Source of the DNA: Rhodospirillaceae bacterium
GTDB taxonomy: Bacteria > Pseudomonadota > Alphaproteobacteria > UBA8366 > Aestuariispiraceae
Reading direction: 5' to 3'
Assembly (NCBI GenBank): GCA_002709955.1
Contig: PAQY01000007.1
Location: forward strand, 236,331 to 300,330
Length of the DNA stretch: 64,000 bases
Part shown: piece by piece, positions 46,126 through 55,285 of the stretch
Position numbering within the stretch: position 1 is the first letter of the stretch
Layout of the letters: every line of letters starts with the position of its first letter
The notes under the pieces: model-generated
What the model was told of the DNA's origin: nothing
Database searches by the model: none
Seen by the model: the letters and a program-made list of their open reading frames with translations, nothing else
Made by a program: the position numbers and the translations under genes

Positions 46126-47193
46126 CTATTTGGCCGTCAGGGCGACTTTTGCAATTTTACGCATTACGGTCGGCAGGGCACGTTCTTCCAAGGCATCGGG
46201 CAAGCACCACAGGCAGTCTTTTGGCATTTGGCTCTCATCAGCCCAATCACCGGAGGCTTGGGTCATAAGGACCCTTAATTCAAGATGAAAATGGGTGAAT
46301 GTGTGGCGGATTTCGCCTGCGTCATGAAAGGCCGCCGACAGCAGGGGAAGACCCGTCTCTTCAAAATTCATGCTGTGCTGTTCTGTCCAGTTGGTGGAGG
46401 GGATTTCCATCATGCCGCCCAGCAACCCTGTTTCTGCCCGGCGTCGCAATAATACGGCCCCATCCTTGCGAGTAATCCAAAAGGCCGTTCCCCGACGTGT
46501 CGGTTTGGCCTTCTTGGGCAGCTTCCTTGGCAGTGTGGCGGCACGATCCCTGCCGGTACAGGCGCTGATCAGGGGGCACAGCACGCATTTCGGATTGCCC
46601 GGCACACAGATGGTCGCGCCCAGATCCATCATCGCCTGGGCGAAATCGCCAGGTCGATGGGTTGGTGTCATAACCGATACATGCTGATACAGCATCGGCT
46701 TGGATTCTGGCAGGGGTGTATCGATGTCAAACAGACGGGTTGTCACCCGCTCAATATTTCCATCCATCACCGCAGCGGGCTGATTAAACGCGATGGAGGC
46801 GATTGCAGCCGCCGTGTAGCGACCGATGCCAGGCAGTTTCAGCAGCGCTTCTTCCGTTTGCGGAAATTGTCCATCAAGGTCGGTTGCGACCTGTTTGGCG
46901 CATTTATGCAGGTTGCGCGCCCTGGCGTAATAACCAAGGCCCGCCCAGGCGGTCAGCACGTCGTCCAGATCAGCTGCTGCCAGGTCTTCTACGGTCGGCC
47001 ATAGCCTAAGGAACTTGCGGAAATAGTCCGCAACCGTTGCAACAGTGGTTTGTTGCAGCATGACTTCTGACAGCCAGACATGGTAAGGGGCCGCCACATC
47101 ACCTGGCAGGGACCGCCAGGGCAGGCGGCGCGCATGCTTGTCATACCAGGGTAACAGCAGCGGGGCGATATCGGTTTCAGAAAGGTGGCTCAT
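46126..47193 (-). CDS. mutY: A/G-specific adenine DNA glycosylase
   Basis: 355 residues. Removes adenine mispaired with 8-oxoguanine. Helix-hairpin-helix LPGIGRYTAAAIASIAF followed by the catalytic Asp in AVMDGNIERV; the [4Fe-4S] ligands have the exact C-x6-C-x2-C-x5-C spacing in CVPGNPKCVLCPLISAC. The C-terminal part (about 230-355) is the NUDIX-like 8-oxoG-recognition domain. Divergent from the DUF721 gene, 75 bases away. Confidence 0.97.
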   Translation of the reverse strand: MSHLSETDIAPLLLPWYDKHARRLPWRSLPGDVAAPYHVWLSEVMLQQTTVATVADYFRKFLRLWPTVEDLAAADLDDVLTAWAGLGYYARARNLHKCAKQVATDLDGQFPQTEEALLKLPGIGRYTAAAIASIAFNQPAAVMDGNIERVTTRLFDIDTPLPESKPMLYQHVSVMTPTHRPGDFAQAMMDLGATICVPGNPKCVLCPLISACTGRDRAATLPRKLPKKAKPTRRGTAFWITRKDGAVLLRRRAETGLLGGMMEIPSTNWTEQHSMNFEETGLPLLSAAFHDAGEIRHTFTHFHLELRVLMTQASGDWADESQMPKDCLWCLPDALEERALPTVMRKIAKVALTAK

Positions 47194-47268
47194 GGCATTA
47201 CAGTGTAGTGAGCGCGCACGGCAATACCAGTCCCTGATAACAAGATTATGCGTCCCGGAAAGATCACT

Positions 47269-47850
47269 ATGTCTGACGACACACCCCCAGCCAAGACACC
47301 CGGCAACTGGGTCAGTAAGAAAAAGGACGATACGCGCTATGGCGGCACGCGGTCTTTAGCCTCTTTGGTGCCAGGCCTGACCAGGAAGGCTGTGGGCAAG
47401 CGGGGCTTCACCGATGCGCGCATCTTGAATGAATGGGATCAGATCGTGGGGGCTGATCTGGCCCGCCACGCGCATCCAGACCGCCTGACCTTTCCCAAGG
47501 GACGGCGGGACGCAGGCACGCTGCATATTCGCGCATTGGGCCCTATGGCGACGGAATTACAGCATCTGGAACCGGTGCTGGTATCGCGTATCAATATGCA
47601 TTTCGGCTATAAGGCGATTTCCGGCATTAAGCTGATGCAGGTGCCGCCAACGCGCCTGGCCAACCACAGGGCAGGGCCTGGCCGGTTGGGGGCCGCCCCG
47701 AAACCGCCCCAGACGCCCGCAGATCCAGAACGCCTGGCGCAGATGAAACTGGACCTGCAACGTGTCGAAGATCCAGAACTGCGGGCGGTCTTATTGCGCA
47801 TTGGGGAGTCGGTGCTACGCCGGGATGCGGCGAAAAAGACCAAGGAATAA
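47269..47850 (+). CDS. DUF721 (DciA-like) protein
   Basis: 193 residues from the ATG at 47269; the upstream in-frame extension is only seven residues. The DUF721 core (about 25-115) has the family pattern VGKRGFTDARILNEWDQIVG and TLHIRALGPMATELQHLEP. Proteins of this family include DciA, a loader of the replicative helicase DnaB in bacteria lacking DnaC. The C-terminal half is Pro-rich then helical. Whether this one acts at replication is inferred from the family. Confidence 0.8.
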   Translation: MSDDTPPAKTPGNWVSKKKDDTRYGGTRSLASLVPGLTRKAVGKRGFTDARILNEWDQIVGADLARHAHPDRLTFPKGRRDAGTLHIRALGPMATELQHLEPVLVSRINMHFGYKAISGIKLMQVPPTRLANHRAGPGRLGAAPKPPQTPADPERLAQMKLDLQRVEDPELRAVLLRIGESVLRRDAAKKTKE

Positions 47851-47932
47851 TCTGCCAAGCCTTGCCATCAGGGTCTAAAATTCATACCTAATACACAATC
47901 CAGTTGGACGGTTCTTAAAGGGGTTGGCATTC

Positions 47933-48640
47933 ATGAGCATTCTTCAGCATAAAGCCACTGTTCCAGTCATTGTTGTCGCCTTGACGGTGATTGTGGGCGG
48001 GATCGCGTTTTTCCGCAGCGGGACAGAGGTTTCCAGCATTCCCAGTGCCAGCAATGTACAACCCAATGCCCCCTTGATTTCAGAGGCTCAGGCCGCTGAA
48101 TCCCCCTCTGCACCGACCCAATCGCTGATTACGCCCCGGATATTGGGCAATCCTGATGCCCCGGTTACCATTATTGAATATGCGTCTCTGACATGCCCGC
48201 ATTGTGCAGCCTTTCATCAGGAAACCCTGCCGGAATTAAAGAAAACCTATATCGATACGGGTAAGGTTAAGCTGGAATACCGGGATTACCCGTTGAATGA
48301 AGGGGCGGCCCTTGGTTCTTTATTGGCCCGGTGCGCGCCGGAAGATCGCTATTTCCCGCTGATCAACCTGTTATTCGCACAGCAGCCTGCCTGGGGCGGG
48401 TCCCAGAACATGCTGGCGGATCTGGCAAAGCTGGGCAGCTTTGCTGGTATGTCGTCGGACAGTATCGAAGCCTGTTTCAATAATCAGGATCTCTATGCGG
48501 CGATTGTGAATCAGCGTACCTATTGGTCCGAATTGCACGATATTGGCTCGACCCCCACTTTCATCATCGATGGAACCAAGATCGTTGGGTCGCAACCCTT
48601 CGAAAAATTCCAAGAAGCGATTGAATCAGCGCTGAACTGA
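47933..48640 (+). CDS. DsbA-family thiol-disulfide oxidoreductase, membrane-anchored
   Basis: 235 residues from the ATG at 47933, with AAAGGGG upstream. One N-terminal hydrophobic segment (TVPVIVVALTVIVGGIAFF) anchors or exports the protein, followed by a Ser/Ala/Pro-rich spacer. Thioredoxin-fold core: active site LTCPHCAAFH, cis-Pro loop GSTPTFIIDG. It should oxidise or isomerise cysteines in the periplasm. In many alphaproteobacteria this gene sits between the DUF721 gene and smc, as here. Confidence 0.93.
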   Translation: MSILQHKATVPVIVVALTVIVGGIAFFRSGTEVSSIPSASNVQPNAPLISEAQAAESPSAPTQSLITPRILGNPDAPVTIIEYASLTCPHCAAFHQETLPELKKTYIDTGKVKLEYRDYPLNEGAALGSLLARCAPEDRYFPLINLLFAQQPAWGGSQNMLADLAKLGSFAGMSSDSIEACFNNQDLYAAIVNQRTYWSELHDIGSTPTFIIDGTKIVGSQPFEKFQEAIESALN

Positions 48641-48778
48641 TATCGAATCACTGCGTGATTCCAAGACCCTTCGGGAACGACTCGACTCTTCCGTAAGAAT
48701 CCGTATTGCCTAGTGCGTTCGGGGTGGTGTTCCATCCTGGTTATGCTTGCGTGTTTTGGCCAGAACGGACCAGTCTAG

Positions 48779-51700
48779 GTGCATTTCAAGAAGCTGCGTG
48801 TGCACGGTTTCAAGTCTTTCGTTGACCCGGTCGAACTGATGATCGAACCGGGCATAACGGGAGTCGTGGGTCCCAATGGCTGTGGCAAATCCAATGTTAT
48901 CGAATCGCTGCGTTGGGTTATGGGCGAAGCATCGGCCAAACGCATGCGCGGTGGCGAGATGGACGATGTCATCTTTGCAGGGTCTTCCACTCGACCACAG
49001 CGCAATAATGCCGAAGTTACCGTCTTTATGGACAATGCGGATCGTGTTGCGCCTGCGGCCTTCAATGATTCGGATGAAATCGAAATCACCCGCCGAATCG
49101 ACCGGGGCCAGGGATCGACCTATCGCATCAATGGCAAGGAAGTCCGTGCCCGCGATGTGCAATTGCTGTTTGCGGATCTGGCCACGGGCGCAAATTCTAC
49201 GGCCATTGTCAGCCAGGGCCGCGTTGGCGCATTGATCGGGGCTAAGCCGACCGATCGCCGCACCCTGCTGGAAGAAGCGGCGGGCATTCGGGGGCTGCAT
49301 TCTAGGCGGCATGAGGCGGAATTGCGTCTGAAGGCGGCCGAGTCGAATCTGGAACGACTGGAAGATGTGATTGGGGCCTTGGAAACGCAGTTTGGCGGAT
49401 TGCAGCGCCAGGCCCGCCAGGCCAACAGGTATCGTAAGATTGCTGAACAATTGCGCGCCCAGGAAGCGGTTCTGTTGCATATCCGCTGGCTGGAGGCGGA
49501 TCAGACCCTGACCGATGCCCGCGCTGCCTTGGCGGAGGCGGAAGCGGTCGTAGCGGAGCGGACACAGGCCGCCGCCCAGGGGGCGTCCTTACAGACCCAT
49601 GCCCATGAAGTGATCCCAAAACTGCGGGAGGCTGAGGCGGAGGCCGCGGCACGTCTGCAAGCACAAGTGATTGCAGAACGGCAATTGCAGTCCGAGGCCG
49701 AACGGGTGGGGGAGCAGATCACCGAATTGCGCGCCCGGTTGGACCAGATTGCGACCGATGCCAGCCGGGAGGAAACGCTTGCCTCTGATGCCGTGGAGGC
49801 TTTGGCCCGATTAAAGGAGGAACAGGAACGCCTGGAGGCCCAGCAGGCCGGTCAGAAGGGGGCCACAGAGCGCCTGCGCCAGGAGCGGGATGAAGCAGAT
49901 GCTGCGGTTACAGAAAAAGAGCAGGCCCTAGATGAATTGAACGAGCATGTCGCCGCCGTAGAGGCGCAACGCGCGTCCCTGACCAGACAGGTGGAGGAAG
50001 CGACCCGTCGTCTTGCGGCGCTGGATGCGCGCGCGCTTGCGATTTCTCAAGAAACAGACGCGCTGAACCAGAAAATTGCTCAGGCCGGGGATGTTGAAGC
50101 CGCCCGTGCGGCGGTGACACAAGCAGATGCGGCCCTGTCACAGGCGCGTGAGGGGGCTGAAACCGCGGAACACCAGCGCGAGGAAGCGGAACAGGGTGCC
50201 AAAATTGCACGCGGCGCGCTGGATCAGGCGGATGCTGCGATGCGTGCTGAATTGGATGCTGCCCGCAATGCGGCGCGCGATGCCCTCAGCACGGCGGAAC
50301 GCACCGCCCGTGACAGCATCAGCCAGGCAGATCGCGCCGGACGCGATGCCGTATCCGTGACGGAACGCACTGGACGGGAACAGGTGGAGGCCGCGCGCAG
50401 TAAACGGTCCAGTCTGGCGGCGGAAGTCAATGCCTTGCGGGACCTGCTGACCCAGGATGATGAGGGGGGGCAGCCGGTCCTGGAACAATTGGATGTGGCA
50501 AGCGGCTTTGAAACCGCCCTGGGGGCGGCCTTCGGCGATGATCTGGATGCCGCCCTGGATGAGGCCGCGTCACGCCATTGGATTGATTTGGGCGCATTGC
50601 CAAATGGTGGCCCGGACTTGCCCGCTGGTGTGGTGCCTTTGTCCAAACATGTGCGGGCGCCAGAGTCATTGGCGCGTCGATTAAGCCAGGTCGGTGTAGC
50701 CGAAGATGGTGCAATGGCGACCCGTCTTCAGCGAGACCTTTTGGTGGGCCAGCGCCTTGTCACGCGCGATGGGGGGCTGTGGCGCTGGGATGGTTTGCGC
50801 ATTCGCCCGGGCACCGCGACAGCAGCGGCAAAGCGTCTGGAATATCGTAACCGTCTGGCGGTGGTGGAAGACGCATTGCAGGTCGCAGACAAGACCTTGG
50901 CAGGTGCGACCGACGCCGCAGAGGAGGCCCTGGCAACCGCCCGCGCACAGGCAGAGGCGGATCTGGCCAAGGCGCACGAAGCCGCTGATGCACTGATTGC
51001 AGAAGCCCGCAGCGCGAATGAGGCTGCGCTGGCGCAAGCGGAAGCGAAAGCGCATGGACGCCTGGACGATTTACGCAAAACCTCTGAGGTTGCGGCTGAT
51101 GCCCTCTCGCAGGCCTCGATGCGCGCGACACAGGCCCGTCAGGATCAACAGGCTGCCTATGATCAGGTCGGTCAGGCCCGCGCCACCCTGACCCGATTGG
51201 AACAGCACGTTTCAGACAGTCGCAACCGCCTGTCTGCACTGGTTGAAGAATCCGCCCGGTTAGAGGACGAAAAGGTGGACGCGCAGGATCGCTTGGCGTC
51301 TTCGCAACAAGCCCAGAAAGTGCTGGAAGATGCCGGTGCCCTGCGGGAGCGCCTCAGCCGCCTGCGCACCACAGTTGCCGAGTTGCGCGCCCGTCAGGTT
51401 GAGAAACGCTCCGCCTTTGATCAGTTGGAACGCGATGCCAAGGCACGGGGGGATCGCCTTGCTGCGATTTCTGCGGAAATGCAGTCCTGGACCAGTCGGT
51501 CCGAAGGGGCCACCCGCCGCATGGCGGATCTGGAGCAGCGTCGACTGGCGGCGGGTCGCGATTTGACCGCCATGGAGGCCCGACCGGCACAGATTGAGGA
51601 GAAGCTTGGCTTCCTGCGCGACACGATTGCAAAATGTGAAGCAGATCGTCAGGCCGCAGCCGATAAATTGGCCGAAGCAGAGAATGCCCAGCGCGACATG

Positions 51701-52570
51701 GATTTTGCCCTGCGACAGGCCGAAACAGCCCTGGCTGCCGCCCGTGAGGCCCGTGTCCGGCGCGAAGCGGCGGTGGAACAGGCGATGCAGACTGTTGCCA
51801 GCCTGACCGAAAGGGTGCGCGAAAAACTGGATTGCACCCCGGAAGAGGCCCTGGCGCAATCCGGCCTGGAACCAGATGCGGCCCTGCCGCCCCAGGATGA
51901 TGTGGAACGCCGAATAGAGCGTCTGGCGCGGGAGCGTGACGCTATTGGCCCGGTCAATCTGCGCGCAGAACAGGAAGCGGCAGAGCTGGAAGAACAGATC
52001 GCTTCCATGCAGGCGGAACGCGATGACCTGATCGCCGCCATCGCGCGCCTGCGCCAGGGCATCAATGCCTTAAACCGCGAAGGGCGGGAGCGTCTGTTAA
52101 AGGCCTTCGATGAAGTGAATACACATTTCCGGGACCTGTTCGTAACCCTGTTTGGGGGCGGTGAGGCGCATCTGAAGCTGACCGAATCCGATGACCCGCT
52201 TGAGGCAGGCCTGGAAATCATGGCCAGCCCGCCGGGTAAGAAAATGCAGATCCTGTCGCTGCTGTCAGGGGGGGAGCAGGCACTGACCGCTCTTGCCCTG
52301 TTGTTTGGCGTGTTCTTGACCAATCCAGCGCCGATCTGTGTGCTGGATGAGGTGGATGCACCGCTGGATGACAGCAATGTGGATCGCTTTTGTAAAATGC
52401 TGGATCAGATCACAAGCGCTGGTTCCACACGCTTTCTGGTCGTCACGCACCACCGTATGACCATGGCCCGCATGGACCGCCTGTTTGGGGTCACAATGGC
52501 AGAACGGGGCGTATCACAATTGGTGTCCGTCGATCTGCGTCAGGCAGAGCGCATGAAAGAGGCTGGTTAA
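48779..52570 (+). CDS. smc: Chromosome segregation protein SMC, elongated by hendecad repeats at both hinge arms
   Basis: 1263 residues from a GTG; typical alphaproteobacterial SMCs are nearer 1150. Head: Walker A GPNGCGKSN, then the C-terminal LSGGEQALTALALLF signature and Walker B ICVLDEVDAPLDD. Hinge about 545-690. Just before it (about 485-540) lie four 11-residue repeats of type AERTARDSISQ, and just after it (about 710-775) five or six of type RAQAEADLAKA with Leu/Ile every 11 residues (718, 729, 740, 751, 762). The paired insertions account for most of the extra length. It is the SMC subunit of condensin, expected to need ScpA/ScpB, not in the window. Confidence 0.97.
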   Translation: MHFKKLRVHGFKSFVDPVELMIEPGITGVVGPNGCGKSNVIESLRWVMGEASAKRMRGGEMDDVIFAGSSTRPQRNNAEVTVFMDNADRVAPAAFNDSDEIEITRRIDRGQGSTYRINGKEVRARDVQLLFADLATGANSTAIVSQGRVGALIGAKPTDRRTLLEEAAGIRGLHSRRHEAELRLKAAESNLERLEDVIGALETQFGGLQRQARQANRYRKIAEQLRAQEAVLLHIRWLEADQTLTDARAALAEAEAVVAERTQAAAQGASLQTHAHEVIPKLREAEAEAAARLQAQVIAERQLQSEAERVGEQITELRARLDQIATDASREETLASDAVEALARLKEEQERLEAQQAGQKGATERLRQERDEADAAVTEKEQALDELNEHVAAVEAQRASLTRQVEEATRRLAALDARALAISQETDALNQKIAQAGDVEAARAAVTQADAALSQAREGAETAEHQREEAEQGAKIARGALDQADAAMRAELDAARNAARDALSTAERTARDSISQADRAGRDAVSVTERTGREQVEAARSKRSSLAAEVNALRDLLTQDDEGGQPVLEQLDVASGFETALGAAFGDDLDAALDEAASRHWIDLGALPNGGPDLPAGVVPLSKHVRAPESLARRLSQVGVAEDGAMATRLQRDLLVGQRLVTRDGGLWRWDGLRIRPGTATAAAKRLEYRNRLAVVEDALQVADKTLAGATDAAEEALATARAQAEADLAKAHEAADALIAEARSANEAALAQAEAKAHGRLDDLRKTSEVAADALSQASMRATQARQDQQAAYDQVGQARATLTRLEQHVSDSRNRLSALVEESARLEDEKVDAQDRLASSQQAQKVLEDAGALRERLSRLRTTVAELRARQVEKRSAFDQLERDAKARGDRLAAISAEMQSWTSRSEGATRRMADLEQRRLAAGRDLTAMEARPAQIEEKLGFLRDTIAKCEADRQAAADKLAEAENAQRDMDFALRQAETALAAAREARVRREAAVEQAMQTVASLTERVREKLDCTPEEALAQSGLEPDAALPPQDDVERRIERLARERDAIGPVNLRAEQEAAELEEQIASMQAERDDLIAAIARLRQGINALNREGRERLLKAFDEVNTHFRDLFVTLFGGGEAHLKLTESDDPLEAGLEIMASPPGKKMQILSLLSGGEQALTALALLFGVFLTNPAPICVLDEVDAPLDDSNVDRFCKMLDQITSAGSTRFLVVTHHRMTMARMDRLFGVTMAERGVSQLVSVDLRQAERMKEAG

Positions 52571-52577
52571 CACACTC

Positions 52578-54044
52578 ATGGAAAACTTCGATCTGGTCCT
52601 ACGTCACGGCACATGCGCCACTGCCAGTGATACCTTTCGTGCCGATATCGGGATCAAGGAGGGGCGTATTGCGGCGATTGGTGAAAGCCTGTCCACTGGC
52701 GCGCGGGAAATCGATGCAACGGGCAAATTGATTCTGCCCGGCGGGGTCGACAGTCATTGTCATCTGGCCCAGGAAACCGTGGATGGTGTCGAATGCGCTG
52801 ATGACTTTGAAAGCGGCACGCGGTCGGCGGCCTTTGGCGGCACCACGACCGTGATGCCCTTTGCCATGCAGCAGCCGGGCAAAACCCTGGGCGAAACCGT
52901 GGCGGCCTATCATGCGCTGGCGGGGCCAAAGGCGATTATCGATTATGGTTTCCATCTGATCCTGCGGGACCCCAATCCACAGGTCTTGGGGCAGGAATTG
53001 CCCGCGATGATCGAACAGGGGATTACGTCCTTCAAGGTCTATATGACCTATGACACGTTTAAGCTGGATGACTATGAATTGCTGACCGTATTGTCGGCCG
53101 CGCGCACCCTTGGTGCCATGATGATGGTGCATGCGGAAAATGACGATATCATCCGCTGGCTCAGCGAGAAACTGACGACAGGCGGGCACCGCGCCCCGAA
53201 ATATCACGCCATCGCCCATGCCCGTATTGCAGAGAGCGAGGCGACCCGGCGGGCGATTGACCTGGCGTCCCTGACCGATACGCCCATGTTGATCGTCCAT
53301 GTTTCGGACGAGGCCGCGACCAGCGCAATCCGCTCGGCCCAGACCGCCGGGTTGAAGATCTTTGGGGAAACCTGTCCGCAATATCTGTTCCTCACCGCCG
53401 CTGATCTGGATCGCGACGGATTGGAGGGGGCTAAGTACTGCTGTAGCCCGCCGCCCCGGGATTCCAAAGGGCAGGAGGCAATCTGGCGCGGGTTGAAGAA
53501 TGGCACGTTTCAGGTCTTCTCGTCCGATCATGCGCCTTATCGCTTCGACCAGACCGGTAAGCTGCGCTATGGCCTGGATGCCAGCTTCACCCAGCTTGCC
53601 AATGGTGTTCCGGGCCTGGAATTGCGCCTGCCCCTGTTATTCTCGGAGGGGGTGAATACGGGACGCCTGACGGTGAATGAATTCGTCGCCCTGACTGCCA
53701 CCAATGCGGCGAAGCTCTATGGGCTGCATCCGCGCAAGGGTACAATTGCCGTCGGGGCCGATGCGGATCTTGCGATCTGGGATCCCAATAAAAAAGTGGC
53801 TGTAGAATATGATACGATGATCCACGACGCGGTGGGCTTTACCCCCTATGAAGGGCGGCACCTGACCGGCTGGCCAGAGACGGTGTTGAGCCGGGGGCGG
53901 GTGGTCATCGAAAATGCGACTCTGTGCGCCCAGCCGGGATCGGGCAAGTTCCTGGACTGTGCCAAACCGGATGCGGCACTCCCCACCGGTCGCCTGCATC
54001 CCGAAGCCAATCCCGCAGAAAATGGCGGTGCCCGGCTTATATGA
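52578..54044 (+). CDS. hydA: Dihydropyrimidinase / D-hydantoinase
   Basis: 488 residues, cyclic amidohydrolase barrel. Metal-site blocks: GGVDSHCHLAQ (Cys where Thr is more usual), carboxylated Lys in TSFKVYMTY, MMVHAEND, LIVHVSDEAAT and the final Asp in SSDHAPY. It hydrolyses 5,6-dihydropyrimidines or hydantoins; which is preferred cannot be told from sequence. It starts seven bases after the smc stop, and no other pyrimidine-degradation gene is adjacent. Confidence 0.9.
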   Translation: MENFDLVLRHGTCATASDTFRADIGIKEGRIAAIGESLSTGAREIDATGKLILPGGVDSHCHLAQETVDGVECADDFESGTRSAAFGGTTTVMPFAMQQPGKTLGETVAAYHALAGPKAIIDYGFHLILRDPNPQVLGQELPAMIEQGITSFKVYMTYDTFKLDDYELLTVLSAARTLGAMMMVHAENDDIIRWLSEKLTTGGHRAPKYHAIAHARIAESEATRRAIDLASLTDTPMLIVHVSDEAATSAIRSAQTAGLKIFGETCPQYLFLTAADLDRDGLEGAKYCCSPPPRDSKGQEAIWRGLKNGTFQVFSSDHAPYRFDQTGKLRYGLDASFTQLANGVPGLELRLPLLFSEGVNTGRLTVNEFVALTATNAAKLYGLHPRKGTIAVGADADLAIWDPNKKVAVEYDTMIHDAVGFTPYEGRHLTGWPETVLSRGRVVIENATLCAQPGSGKFLDCAKPDAALPTGRLHPEANPAENGGARLI

Positions 54045-54141
54045 CAAAGTGATTGCAGATCGTAGCCCATATCGCATTGACAAGCCCCCCTCCAACCCGC
54101 TATCTCCCGCTGCGCTGATCGATCCAGTCGATCCCATATGC

Positions 54142-54229
54142 GGAGGGATGGCAGAGCGGTAATGCAGCGGATTGCTAATCCGTCAACCTGATAAGGGTTG
54201 CGGGGGTTCAAGTCCCCCTCCCTCCGCCA
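54142..54229 (+). tRNA. tRNA-Ser (GCT)
   Basis: Type II tRNA with a long variable arm and encoded CCA. Acceptor GGAGGGA (54142-54148) pairs with TCCCTCC (54219-54225). The anticodon loop TTGCTAA gives anticodon GCT. The T-arm carries GGGGGTTCAAGTCCCC. A run of eight T residues follows the CCA and could end transcription. The catabolic cluster starts 120 bases beyond. Confidence 0.96.
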
Positions 54230-54350
54230 TTTTTTTTCCTGACAATTCGACGATTTATGTGGACTGAATTGCGGTTTCAGGCGCTTGCATATTCAGGATT
54301 CGCTGGGGGTCTGAATATCGCATCAGTTTACCCACAGTTCAGCCGTCAAA

Positions 54351-55070
54351 CTACTGAATGATTGAGGACTCAGCGGTTTTCACGACGTCTGACACGGCGC
54401 ATATATCGGCGGTTCGATGAATATGATTGGCCAGGCATTCACAGGCTCGCTCGACATTGCGCTCCAGTGTTGCGGAGAGAATTTCGGAATGCTCTGCGGG
54501 GACGTCGCGGTCCCCGGGAATTTTGGATAATGACAGACGCCGATACCGTTCGCTTTCAACGAATAACTGTCGTCGGATATTCTTGAGCTTCTCGTAAGGG
54601 CATGCCGCCACCAAGCTTTCATGAAACTCAAAATGAACATTTTCCCACGCTTCGTTGGGCGGGTTCTGTCCTAGCTTTTGATCCAGTTTTGATAGGCGAT
54701 GGAAAGTTGCAAGTACTTGTGCCTCCCATGCATCCCCCTGTGTTCCATTACCTGCATTTTCTATGGACGATTTTAAGGCAGCGATTTCGACCAGCACTCT
54801 GGTTTCTGTAATATCCCGCAGTTCTTTGGTCGAAATGCCCGCAACGGTAAAGCCACGGCGTTCCTCTATAATGACAAGTCCATCCCCACTCAATCGTGCC
54901 AAAGCTTCACGTATGGGGCTGCTTCCAATGTTATAGAGTGCCTTTAGGGCATCGACCCGCAGGCGCAAGAGCGGCGGTAATTTTCCACTTAGTATATCTT
55001 CGCGGATATTTTGATACGCCTGGTCCGTCAGTGTCGGGCCTGCGGTTGATGATTTCAGTCTAACGTCCAT
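54351..55070 (-). CDS. GntR-family regulator, FadR (FCD) subgroup
   Basis: 239 residues. Winged helix about 12-75 (LTDQAYQNIREDILSGKLPP, IGSSPIREALARLSGDGLV), then an all-helical FCD ligand domain (about 85-225) with the typical metal/ligand-site blocks FHESLVAACPYEKL and AEHSEILSATLERNVERA. It is divergent from tctC and probably controls that operon in response to the imported substrate or a product. Two ATCGAT-centred palindromes lie between the two genes. Confidence 0.92.
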   Translation of the reverse strand: MDVRLKSSTAGPTLTDQAYQNIREDILSGKLPPLLRLRVDALKALYNIGSSPIREALARLSGDGLVIIEERRGFTVAGISTKELRDITETRVLVEIAALKSSIENAGNGTQGDAWEAQVLATFHRLSKLDQKLGQNPPNEAWENVHFEFHESLVAACPYEKLKNIRRQLFVESERYRRLSLSKIPGDRDVPAEHSEILSATLERNVERACECLANHIHRTADICAVSDVVKTAESSIIQ

Positions 55071-55156
55071 AAATTCACCAATTTCTCCACCTGCGTGACG
55101 CTATAACCTAGCAAAGCAGATATTTCATACAACCAAGCTGAAATCCACAAGAGCAA

Positions 55157-55188
55157 TTCTATCGATTAAACCCATTTTATCGATAAAA
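55157..55188. promoter_or_regulatory. Two candidate GntR operators between the regulator and tctC
   Basis: TTTTATCGATAAAA (55175-55188) is a perfect palindrome, and TTCTATCGATTAAA (55157-55170) is a close imperfect copy, centres 18 bases apart. A promoter-like pair follows for the plus strand: TTGACT (55192-55197), 17 bases, TTCAAT (55215-55220). The sites end just upstream of the -35, so they may activate the tct operon or repress gntR. Confidence 0.5.
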
Positions 55189-55285
55189 CTGTTGACTGTC
55201 GAATAAATTTGCTTTTCAATTTTATTTGGACACCTGAGACATAAAACGAAATCACGTATGGTGCCAACAGGAGGAGACAAAAATC

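Noticed and set aside
54142..54350. Integration site of a genomic island at tRNA-Ser
   Set aside because: No integrase is in the window and I found no repeat of the tRNA 3' end downstream, so an island boundary is not shown.
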